Below, in pieces: positions 1 to 6,343 of a DNA stretch of 64,000 nt (position 1 is its first letter; each line of letters begins with the position of its first letter). The notes beneath the pieces are model-generated. The model had not been told where the DNA came from. It made no database searches and was given only the letters and a program-made list of their open reading frames with translations. This stretch comes from Deefgea chitinilytica (GTDB lineage Bacteria > Pseudomonadota > Gammaproteobacteria > Burkholderiales > Chitinibacteraceae). A program made the translations under genes and the position numbers. The stretch is from contig NZ_WOFE01000002.1 in NCBI RefSeq assembly GCF_016881405.1, forward strand, positions 62,001 through 126,000, read 5' to 3'.

Positions 1-777
1 AGTGACTGCATTGAAGTAAATATCAGATAAGTAGCTAGAGGAGCGAATCGCATCGCGTTTTTGTGGGCTTGTACCTTCGCTAACAAAAATCGGAATTACA
101 TCGTCACGCTGCCATTCAGCAATAATCCCTTCCAGCAAAGTCGCTCCATCATTCGCGTGAACTTTTCGCTCAAGCTGAGAAGGTGTTCGAACTAAAGCGA
201 GGTTCCCATGTGGATAAAAGAACATCGTTACTGTTTGGTTTGCCCTCAGAGGTTGGCGCAACCTTGGCCAATCGTCGTCGAGTACACCACCAATCAACCC
301 ATCTTTAAAACGATGATTTCCATCTAACTCATTATTTCCAAGCATTGCCGCCCAATACACAATCAAATCATAATTGAGCGACAGTACGGTTTTGAAGCGC
401 TTCATGAATTGATAAATTGGCGTGAGCTGGCCTAGAACTTCATCGCGTGTAACATGCGTCGCTTGAACCGTTTTTATCAGCGCTAACCGTACTTGCGCAT
501 AAGCTTCTTCAACTGCGCCAGCCTCAACCCCCAGGGCCTCATTCACTAGTTTTGCCTGCCAGAGCTTGCGAAGGACATACTCAAAATCTGTGGAATTACT
601 AAAGCGGGCAAAAATTTCCTGCACTGGCTGCGTCAGACTACCTGCATCTCTTGCTGCAGCAAACAAGGATGAATAGTTAAAACGGCCATCGACAGCAATA
701 CTCGCGCCATTACCTAGCAATAAGCTATCAGTAAACTGTTCCTTAATATCATGCCATTGGCGAATTTCAATCGGCAT
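1..777 (-). CDS. DUF4917 family SIR2-like protein (partial, C-terminus off window)
   Basis: The frame is open from an ATG at 777 down to base 1, giving 259 residues without a stop, so the C-terminal part is cut by the window edge. A GGAGG ribosome binding site lies 8 bases upstream. The N-terminus carries a glycine-rich LLLGNGASIAV motif (about residues 19-29) and an LNYDLIVYWA motif near residue 130. These resemble the nucleotide-binding GAGAS and TTNYD signatures of SIR2-like proteins and match my memory of DUF4917. SIR2-like proteins often act in antiphage defence by consuming NAD, but no partner effector or sensor is visible here, so that role is only a possibility. A tiny ORF overlaps its start. 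Confidence 0.7.
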   Translation of the reverse strand, partial: MPIEIRQWHDIKEQFTDSLLLGNGASIAVDGRFNYSSLFAAARDAGSLTQPVQEIFARFSNSTDFEYVLRKLWQAKLVNEALGVEAGAVEEAYAQVRLALIKTVQATHVTRDEVLGQLTPIYQFMKRFKTVLSLNYDLIVYWAAMLGNNELDGNHRFKDGLIGGVLDDDWPRLRQPLRANQTVTMFFYPHGNLALVRTPSQLERKVHANDGATLLEGIIAEWQRDDVIPIFVSEGTSPQKRDAIRSSSYLSDIYFNAVT

Positions 778-904
778 CACACAACCTCCACCAGCGCTGC
801 TTCGGATTGGCGGAGCTGACGGAGATGAGGCGTGGCAGCGTGGTTTCGGCAGCGACCCTGAGATTTTTTTTGATGTCTTGGAGCATTATTATTGGTGTTG
901 TCAT
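767..904 (-). CDS. Small 45-residue ORF overlapping the DUF4917 start
   Basis: A 46-codon frame runs from ATG at 904 to TGA at 767-769 and overlaps the start of the DUF4917 gene by 11 bases, an arrangement that allows translational coupling. The peptide is basic with a Trp-Trp pair (QRWWRLC) near its end and no membrane segment. It may be a genuine small protein, a leader, or the N-terminal remnant of a larger gene. I do not recognise a family. A run of eight A residues on the coding strand (codons 12-14) is a potential slippage site. Confidence 0.35.
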   Translation of the reverse strand: MTTPIIMLQDIKKNLRVAAETTLPRLISVSSANPKQRWWRLCDAD

Positions 905-1128
905 CTGAAAGAGGTTTGTCAGATTATACGTAGATTATCAAATACCCAGCTCATCCTTGTTGAGAAATACCTATCCAAGCAACTCAATATTTCAATATTT
1001 TTCCAGAGTCTGCATTGGCACTTAGCGCGCCACCAAAGACAATGGTTTTGATATGTATGGCATGAATAGCGCAAGATTTAAACCAACATGCCAGCGCGAA
1101 TTTGTATCAAAAAAAGCGGGGATTAGAG

Positions 1129-1161
1129 TACGCACCCGCGAAAGTAGCCTAGGGGTGCGTA
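1129..1161. repeat. 9-bp inverted repeat
   Basis: TACGCACCC at 1129-1137 is matched perfectly by GGGTGCGTA at 1153-1161 across a 15-base loop. No T-run follows on either strand, so it is not a typical terminator. It could be an operator or part of a larger RNA structure. Confidence 0.5.
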
Positions 1162-1394
1162 GTGCTGTAAGTGTACGCAATTAAAGAACTGCCAACGAAA
1201 CAGTAATTTAGAACCTGGGCAAGATGGCGGCCCCTCAGCGGGCTGTTTTTTACAATCGGCTATGAATGCAACAAAACTAATACCTTCACATTATTTCGTG
1301 CGGTGTCGTCTCCTCATTCATTCTTATGCAAAAAGTAATTCTTTCAAGTGCTCCATCAATCATGCGATATGTCTAGCCTATACTTTATGCGAGC

Positions 1395-1620
1395 CTTGTT
1401 ATTAAGGTGCGCCGCATGATTGGTCGGTTTGAAAACGGCAGCATTCATGGGAAACCTCAGACTGTGGGATAGTCTTTAGAACTGAGGCAGAGTGGCGAAG
1501 CTAGCGCTCTGAGACGAAAGGCTCGCGGGTGAACGCCGGCTCGGAGTGGCATGACCGAGTGGGTGAGCTGAAGGCCTCTAATCAAGTGATTGGGAAGGCT
1601 GGGCTCATCCTCTCAAAATA
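1395..1620 (+). ncRNA. Candidate structured RNA upstream of the nuclease-like gene
   Basis: The stretch is purine-rich, unlike its AT-rich flanks, and has several nested complementary pairs. CCTCAG 1455-1460 pairs with CTGAGG 1482-1487 and encloses GACT 1460-1463/AGTC 1471-1474 (the G at 1460 is shared). CTCGG 1540-1544 pairs with CCGAG 1555-1559, enclosed by GCTC 1521-1524/GAGC 1565-1568. Tetraloop-like GAAA and GTGA strings also occur. It contains no long frame. I recognise no known RNA family; strand and boundaries are guesses from the position in front of the plus-strand gene at 1762. Confidence 0.3.
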
Positions 1621-1627
1621 GCATGTA

Positions 1628-1641
1628 TGAGCATATGCTCA
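1628..1641. repeat. Perfect 14-bp palindrome
   Basis: TGAGCATATGCTCA is perfectly self-complementary, a usual format for a dimeric repressor site. It lies 120 bases upstream of the start at 1762 and immediately after the hairpin-rich stretch. No matching regulator is adjacent. Confidence 0.45.
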
Positions 1642-1672
1642 GGTTTTCAAACTTGAGCGTATTAAACAAGCA

Positions 1673-1701
1673 GGATAATCCATCTGTTTTTTGGATTATC
1701 C
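1673..1701. promoter_or_regulatory. 10-bp inverted repeat upstream of the nuclease-like gene
   Basis: GGATAATCCA (1673-1682) and TGGATTATCC (1692-1701) are perfect inverted copies separated by nine bases. They sit 60 bases before the start codon at 1762, followed by AT-rich DNA suited to a promoter. It may be an operator or a hairpin ending the upstream structured transcript. Confidence 0.45.
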
Positions 1702-1761
1702 AAATAAAAATTATTTTTATAAAATGCAATAAAGGAAAAATTCGCACTAGCGAAAGATGAT

Positions 1762-2214
1762 ATGAGTTCTAGCACAATCAGTAACTATCGCGTATCTGCC
1801 GACTTAATCAAAGCTTCAAGAGATGCAGTCTTAAATATGACTGGTAAACGACTAAATCTTTTAGCAGACTATGCCGAGCTTGATTTGTGTGCACGTTTCA
1901 ATATGGAGCTGTGCCTAAAAACGAATAATCCCGGTTACGATGCGGTCGACAGCAGTGGAAAATGCGTACAAATAAAGGCTCGAGCCCAAGGCAAGTCCAC
2001 AAAGCCCCATACAATCAATAGCACACCTGACCATCAAGAATTCGATTACTACTTATTTGCGTTTTATGACAACGAGTACAACCTGGTAGAGGTATGGAAA
2101 ATGGCACGTGATAAACAATCTGAAGTTTTTCCTGATGGAGCAAAACATGGGAATAGAAACCGAATGGAACAGGTTTCAGAGTGTTTATTTAGCATCAGCA
2201 GCCCTACACATTGA
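1762..2214 (+). CDS. Small PD-(D/E)XK nuclease-like protein
   Basis: A 150-residue soluble protein with a helical N-terminus (LLADYAELDLCARFN) followed by GYDAVDSSGKCVQIKAR. Glu39, Asp60 and Gln70-Ile-Lys72 fit the E...D...(D/E/Q)xK core of PD-(D/E)XK nucleases, and the protein resembles DUF6998-type domains. Proteins of this shape act as DNA nucleases, or as non-catalytic DNA-binding relatives, in restriction or repair. It is a single gene: no methylase or helicase is adjacent, although a SIR2-like gene lies about 1 kb away. Its upstream region has unusual palindromes and a candidate structured RNA. A strong bidirectional terminator overlaps its stop. The fold assignment is an inference from motifs only. 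Confidence 0.55.
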   Translation: MSSSTISNYRVSADLIKASRDAVLNMTGKRLNLLADYAELDLCARFNMELCLKTNNPGYDAVDSSGKCVQIKARAQGKSTKPHTINSTPDHQEFDYYLFAFYDNEYNLVEVWKMARDKQSEVFPDGAKHGNRNRMEQVSECLFSISSPTH

Positions 2215-2240
2215 AAAAGCCCGCGTTTGCGGGCTTTTTC
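2213..2240. terminator. Bidirectional intrinsic terminator
   Basis: A perfect 12-bp stem (GAAAAAGCCCGC, 2213-2224; GCGGGCTTTTTC, 2229-2240) with a four-base loop and T-runs on both strands. It serves both the plus-strand gene ending at 2214 and the minus-strand gene ending at 2248. Confidence 0.9.
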
Positions 2241-2247
2241 ATTCGTA

Positions 2248-3468
2248 CTATTCTTGACTCTTCTGGATGTTGGCAAACATAACTTCTGCTGCCTCGAGCG
2301 CTTGTTTGTTCAGTTCCTCCTCAATACTCGGCATGTAAACGCCCTCGTCGCCTGCAACATAAAGTGCGCCGCCGTAGTCATCATCATATTCTTGACCATC
2401 GTACATGCCACCATCGTGATAGGCTCTAAGCGTAGACTCAGTAAAATCTGTACCAAGCAGCAACGCTAAATGGTGCCAAGTCCAAGCTTCTTGGTGGTTC
2501 GCGTCAAGCTCACGCTCAATTAAAGCCCGGATTGCCGCCAAATCACCCAGCTCCCCAAGTCTTTTTAAGGCCCAATATTCACCTGACTCAGCCAGCTCTT
2601 CAAGAGCATCATAAGAGCCTTCTTCAGCCGCTTTTTTGAGCCAAACTTGGCTTGATTCGTAAAACCCTAAGCTGGCGGCAACTTCTGACATTCGCAATGC
2701 GTTTATGTCGCCATCCATCTTCTCTGCAAGAATATAAAACTCGTCGTCATCAAATGTTGTTGCATATTCAAGTGCAGCCGCACGGCAACCATTCAGTGCA
2801 GCAACTTTCAAATGATGCTGATATTTTTCGTAAATTGGTTTTTGCACCAAGTATTCATCAACCCATTGGCGCTCTATAGATGTAAGTTTTCTACCCCGCA
2901 ATGACTCTTCATACAAGTAGCTAGTAGGCTCGGGAATACGATAGATGATTGCCAGCGCATAATTGGCATCAGGATGACTCTGCGACGCTAATTGTTGCAA
3001 ACTCTCCATCAAAATTGGTGAATTAGCAAAATCAATGTCGGTATCGACTTCTACTTGGGCGTCTTCCTCATCAATATCGTCATAGAAGTCATCATCTTCA
3101 TACTCGTCGTAATATGGGTCTCTAGATTTCTCAGCCTTAGGAGGGGCAAGCAGAGCAAGCAAATCTCGTATTTTAATAAACGTGATGCTGCACTCGGCTA
3201 GTTTGTCGGCAAAGCACTTTGCAACGTTAGATGCGTGCTCACCTGGATAACCTAGTTGAATAACTCGGCCAACGAGGTCAGCAGTATTGTTATTTGCAGC
3301 ACTGCCAATTTTCGAGTCCACAAAAATAGCTTCGGAGCTAAAAGCAGCAAATGATTTGTAACCGAACGAAGCAGAAATCAGCTCATAGATATGAGCACGT
3401 TTGAACTGGGAACTTGTGGTGGTTTGGATGTGTTGCTGGGTAGTGAATGCAAACTCTTTGATAGTCAT
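2248..3468 (-). CDS. Sel1/TPR-like repeat protein with acidic linker
   Basis: 406 residues, starting at ATG 3468 behind a GGAAG site. The first ~60 residues (MTIKEFAFTTQQH... KRAHIYELISASFGYKSFAAF) resemble a domain I recall at the start of other Sel1-type proteins. An acidic Asp/Glu/Tyr linker follows at about residues 118-145. The C-terminal two thirds are alpha-helical pairs with Ala/Leu/Gly spacing (for example EEGSYDALEELAESGEYWAL) typical of Sel1-like solenoids. No signal peptide or membrane helix is seen, so it should be cytoplasmic. Sel1 proteins mediate protein-protein contacts; no specific function can be given. Its 3' end shares a terminator with the convergent nuclease-like gene. 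Confidence 0.6.
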   Translation of the reverse strand: MTIKEFAFTTQQHIQTTTSSQFKRAHIYELISASFGYKSFAAFSSEAIFVDSKIGSAANNNTADLVGRVIQLGYPGEHASNVAKCFADKLAECSITFIKIRDLLALLAPPKAEKSRDPYYDEYEDDDFYDDIDEEDAQVEVDTDIDFANSPILMESLQQLASQSHPDANYALAIIYRIPEPTSYLYEESLRGRKLTSIERQWVDEYLVQKPIYEKYQHHLKVAALNGCRAAALEYATTFDDDEFYILAEKMDGDINALRMSEVAASLGFYESSQVWLKKAAEEGSYDALEELAESGEYWALKRLGELGDLAAIRALIERELDANHQEAWTWHHLALLLGTDFTESTLRAYHDGGMYDGQEYDDDYGGALYVAGDEGVYMPSIEEELNKQALEAAEVMFANIQKSQE

Positions 3469-3675
3469 AGTTACTTCCTAAAATAAGCCCCGTCGATTCG
3501 AGTTAAGGCACACGTTTAAGACCTCGACGATGAGGCTCCAAAAGGAGAGTAATTTATGCAAATAGGATGCAGATAGAATTTGGTAATGCAGGCCGTTTTT
3601 TACTCGTGTGCAAGTAGGGTGGGCACCAGAGCAAAATTTACTCTATCGACATGAAGGAAGTCAAGATGCGTGAAC

Positions 3676-3778
3676 TTCACGTCCAGGCTTACGCGCAGTG
3701 ATGAGTCTGATTAGGATTTGGGTTCAACTCCTTCTGCGCTGGACGTGAATGAGGGCTCAAGTGCCTTTTTATGACAAA
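3676..3778 (+). ncRNA. Candidate hairpin RNA
   Basis: TTCACGTCCAG (3676-3686) pairs perfectly with CTGGACGTGAA (3739-3749). Inside it, GCGCAG (3693-3698) pairs with CTGCGC (3734-3739; the outer C is shared). The loop carries GGGTTCAACTCC, which looks like a tRNA T-arm, but the 47-base inner arm is too short for a tRNA. A weak stem (GGC/GCC) followed by five T at about 3754-3775 could end a plus-strand transcript. No family recognised; it may also be a cruciform or insertion scar. Confidence 0.3.
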
Positions 3779-3786
3779 AAGTCCGC

Positions 3787-3808
3787 TTAAAATATGACCA
3801 TATTTTAA
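3787..3808. repeat. 22-bp palindrome
   Basis: TTAAAATATG and CATATTTTAA are perfect inverted copies around AC. Size and symmetry suit a dimeric regulator or an NsrR/FNR-like site, but it lies downstream of nnrS and no start codon follows on the plus strand, so its target is unclear. Confidence 0.45.
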
Positions 3809-3811
3809 TGA

Positions 3812-3857
3812 CACTTTATGCTTTATTTTTTATCGTTCTGCCACTTTATGCTTTATT
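3812..3857. repeat. 16-bp direct repeat, period 30
   Basis: CACTTTATGCTTTATT occurs exactly at 3812-3827 and again at 3842-3857. Two exact copies 30 bases apart in a non-coding stretch suggest a local duplication or paired protein-binding sites. Confidence 0.6.
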
Positions 3858-3947
3858 GCCTATCACATCCCATGCCGTCCTGCCCAATACCATTGTTTTA
3901 GGGATACGTTTAGGGGTACATTATGCAAATACCCCAAAATAAACAAC

Positions 3948-5144
3948 TTATCCAGCCGCCCCATCGACCCTCGCCTGCCAATACATCGGCAAATACACAC
4001 GGCTCCACGCGAATAAAGCCAGCAAAGCCAACAGTACAGCCAGCGCATACGCGGCAGCCTGATTCACCGGCAAGACCTCACCCAGCACGCGCGCTAATGC
4101 CACGCCGTGCATAGCCCAATAACAAGTCCACACCATGCCGCCCGCAATCAAAGGGCGCCCCGAATGCCCCAGCGTCACGCGTGTCACAAACGCCAGCAAC
4201 ATGCAGCAGAAAAAACCCAAGGTCAGCGCGTGCAGCGGTGCAAAGCCTAAACCATGGTGGCCAAATAGCTTGAGCGCCTCGCTCATCGTAGCAAGCAACA
4301 TCGCCACGCCCGCCCACGCAAAAGCGGCGTGCAACATTGCCAGCAGTTTGACTCTAAATGATTGATGCAAATCCCAACGCCAGGTTGTATACAGTAAAAC
4401 ACCCGCCATAATGGCATCAACCAAAACCGTATTGATCTGCAAGCCAATCAATACAATGCGCAACAATGAACACCCCACTAATGTATATAGCCACCAGCTT
4501 GGCCGCCACGGGCGATATGGCTGCAGTACACTGCCGGAGAAAAACGGAATCATTCGGTGACTCACCGCCAAAAATACCGGCAATAGCAAGCCCCAAACGC
4601 CAATCTGCACCGACCACAACCACGCCATTGTATTTCCCGTTACCGCCCAAAGCAGCGCAAGGAGCATGCCAATCCATCCCAGCGCAAACGCCAAGGCGAT
4701 CAATCGCGCATGCAATTGATCTTTCACATGGCTGTGCTTGATCGCCAGCAACCAAACGCAAAGCGCTGCCAGCCAAGCCACCGCCTGTACACTCACACCC
4801 AACATCAACATTGATGTATTAAATGCTGAAGCAATGACAGCAATACCGCCAAGTAAATACCCTAGCATAATTGGCAAATATCGATGCAGCCTAGGGCTAG
4901 GCACACTCAGCCAGCGCGGCCCAGCGGTGTAAATAAACCCCAGCATAAACAGCGGGAAAAAGCAGTACGTCATGCTGTAGCCATGCAAAAACATCGGCAG
5001 CACCGCACTAGGCAACACCACACCTTGCCAGCGCCCCAGCATGTGCGCTCCCCACCAAATAAAGCACAATAACAGCAACCCGCTCCCGGCCAAAAAGCCC
5101 AGTCGATGCGGTGCGGCAATGCTTTGTTTTAACGCTGTTTTCAT
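3948..5144 (-). CDS. nnrS: NnrS family membrane protein
   Basis: 398 residues, mostly hydrophobic, with about twelve predicted membrane helices and the family motif FLHGYSMTYCFFPLF near residue 55. NnrS is a haem- and copper-containing inner membrane protein that protects cells from nitrosative stress by limiting nitrosylated iron-dithiol complexes; the exact reaction is unresolved. The ATG at 5144 is preferred over an upstream one because AAGGAG sits 7 bases before it. It follows the DUF2249 gene by 27 bases on the same strand, so both are probably transcribed from the promoter controlled by the NsrR-type operator at 5479. Confidence 0.88.
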   Translation of the reverse strand: MKTALKQSIAAPHRLGFLAGSGLLLLCFIWWGAHMLGRWQGVVLPSAVLPMFLHGYSMTYCFFPLFMLGFIYTAGPRWLSVPSPRLHRYLPIMLGYLLGGIAVIASAFNTSMLMLGVSVQAVAWLAALCVWLLAIKHSHVKDQLHARLIALAFALGWIGMLLALLWAVTGNTMAWLWSVQIGVWGLLLPVFLAVSHRMIPFFSGSVLQPYRPWRPSWWLYTLVGCSLLRIVLIGLQINTVLVDAIMAGVLLYTTWRWDLHQSFRVKLLAMLHAAFAWAGVAMLLATMSEALKLFGHHGLGFAPLHALTLGFFCCMLLAFVTRVTLGHSGRPLIAGGMVWTCYWAMHGVALARVLGEVLPVNQAAAYALAVLLALLALFAWSRVYLPMYWQARVDGAAG

Positions 5145-5171
5145 AGCGAGCTCCTTCTGTATCAATCTCGA

Positions 5172-5456
5172 TTAGCCGTTGCAATGCCCGCAACATGGCG
5201 CGCCGATTGTGATGGCTGCGACCTTATCGATCTTGACCTGCCACTGCAGCGGCCCCTCTTGCAGATAAACCCAAGCAAAAGCCCCCGCAAATCGCGCGGC
5301 AAATTGCGCCTGTAAAGGACTTGGCCGATGCTCTGTCAGCAACTCGATCGCTTCACCGACTTGCAGCGACTCAAACGTTTTGAAAATCAGCGCATGCCGA
5401 TCTGCTGGTGCAATAGTACGAACGTCAATGCGGCTAATCGTGTTGGCTACTTTCAT
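5172..5456 (-). CDS. DUF2249 domain protein
   Basis: A 94-residue protein starting at ATG 5456 with an AAGGA site upstream; the longer frame from 5525 would run through the operator and is rejected. It has the short alpha/beta DUF2249 pattern (RIDVRTIAPADRHALIF ... EAIELLTEHRP) and ends in a CCGHCNG tail that could bind metal or haem. DUF2249 genes are repeatedly found with NsrR- and NnrS-type nitric oxide genes, which is also the case here. Biochemical function is unknown; a role in iron or haem handling under nitric oxide stress is a guess. Confidence 0.8.
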   Translation of the reverse strand: MKVANTISRIDVRTIAPADRHALIFKTFESLQVGEAIELLTEHRPSPLQAQFAARFAGAFAWVYLQEGPLQWQVKIDKVAAITIGAPCCGHCNG

Positions 5457-5478
5457 CTGGTAATCCTTGCTGAGCTTG

Positions 5479-5501
5479 AATATGTAAATTATATACATAT
5501 T
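5479..5501. promoter_or_regulatory. NsrR-type operator
   Basis: A 23-bp site built as 11-1-11: AATATGTAAAT (5479-5489), T, ATATACATATT (5491-5501), with 10 of 11 positions inverted-complementary. The known NsrR consensus has the same 11-1-11 layout with ATGCAT-like half sites. It lies 22 bases upstream of the DUF2249 start, where a repressor would block transcription of the DUF2249-nnrS pair. The repressor gene lies just upstream at 5688-6140. Confidence 0.75.
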
Positions 5502-5687
5502 AAAATGCCGCGACGGGTAAATCAATCCTTTCGAAGTTGCTTTGCAACGATGCTGAGCCAGATCAAAAACGCTTAATCAAAGAAAAACCGCGATGCCTGC
5601 ACCACAGACACAATCAATAATAGGCTTTCAGCGGCGTGCCTTCGCTCAACAATCAGCAAACACCACCAATTTGCGCGGCGTAATTAT

Positions 5688-6140
5688 TTAACGGCGACGC
5701 TCTGGAACAGGAATACGGAACACGGCATTCAGTTCAACTGGGTTACTGATTAAATCTGCCAAGCTATAGCGATCCAGCACCAGATACAAAGCCTGCATCG
5801 CTTCATTCAAAATCCCTTTCAATCGGCAGACCGCAACAATACTACAGGTCGAATGCTCACGATCAAAACACTCCACGATTGGACTATCCGCTTCGCTCAA
5901 ACGAACCAAAGCACCGACACTGATATCGTTCGCAGCACGCGCCAAGCGCATGCCGCCACCTTTTCCCCGCGCCGTTTCAATAAAACCATTGCGCGATAAA
6001 AAATTCACAACTTTCATCAAATGATTGTCAGAAATATCATACGCGCTGGCAATCTCACTGCGTGTGACGATACCACCGTCTTGCACGCCGACATAAATCA
6101 GCGTCCGCAGACAATAATCAGTAAATACATTCAAGCGCAT
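5688..6140 (-). CDS. nsrR: Rrf2 family nitric-oxide-sensing repressor NsrR
   Basis: 150 residues, the usual NsrR length. An N-terminal winged helix (MRLNVFTDYCLRTLIYVG ... GKGGGMRLA) is followed by three cysteines, Cys91, Cys99 and Cys105 (ECFDREHSTCSIVAVC), placed as in the iron-sulphur ligands of NsrR. Nitric oxide damages the cluster and releases the protein from DNA. Start ATG at 6140 has GGGAG upstream. The neighbouring DUF2249-nnrS genes and the 23-bp operator support the assignment. IscR, the main alternative, has a different cysteine spacing and lies in isc operons. Confidence 0.9.
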   Translation of the reverse strand: MRLNVFTDYCLRTLIYVGVQDGGIVTRSEIASAYDISDNHLMKVVNFLSRNGFIETARGKGGGMRLARAANDISVGALVRLSEADSPIVECFDREHSTCSIVAVCRLKGILNEAMQALYLVLDRYSLADLISNPVELNAVFRIPVPERRR

Positions 6141-6268
6141 CGCCAGAGGCTCCCTTCATCATTTGTGCAGCGTCGGTCTATTCAGAATGAACTCATCGTT
6201 ATTTGGTTCAGACCACGAATTTAAAAACTTAATGGCACAATCATCAGATTCACCTAAAGTATATTTTA

Positions 6269-6318
6269 TGGGTATATTATCAATCAGCTTACTTTTAAAG
6301 GTCTACAAAGAAATACCT
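6269..6318. repeat. ~50-bp intergenic repeat, copy A
   Basis: Starts TGGGTATATTATCAATCAG and ends AAATACCT; a second TATACCC end lies at 6333-6339. It resembles copies at 8500-8550 and 11321-11371 in its ends and length. It lies between nsrR and the LysR gene. Confidence 0.4.
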
Positions 6319-6343
6319 TACTTTTTTGATTTTATACCCCTAC

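Larger units (their letters stand above)
905..1761. other. 857-base region without a recognisable gene
   Basis: No convincing coding frame was found on either strand. It holds a 9-bp inverted repeat at 1129-1137/1153-1161, a weak GC-rich hairpin followed by six T near 1229-1251, a hairpin-rich stretch at about 1395-1620, a 14-bp palindrome at 1628-1641 and a 10-bp inverted repeat at 1673-1701. These are described separately. Confidence 0.6.
3469..3947. other. 479-base region without a gene, rich in inverted and direct repeats
   Basis: It lies between the Sel1-like gene start and the nnrS stop. I see no coding frame. Contents: a long imperfect hairpin at 3676-3749, a 22-bp palindrome at 3787-3808, a 16-bp direct repeat at 3812-3827 and 3842-3857, and a short GGGGTA/TACCCC hairpin at 3913-3935. 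Confidence 0.6.

Noticed and set aside
3693-3739. tRNA-like fragment with a GGGTTCAACTCC loop
   Set aside because: Only 47 bases between the arms and no anticodon arm; too short for a tRNA.
5457-5525. Upstream start (23 extra codons) for the DUF2249 gene
   Set aside because: It would translate through the NsrR-type operator; the inner ATG has a good ribosome binding site.
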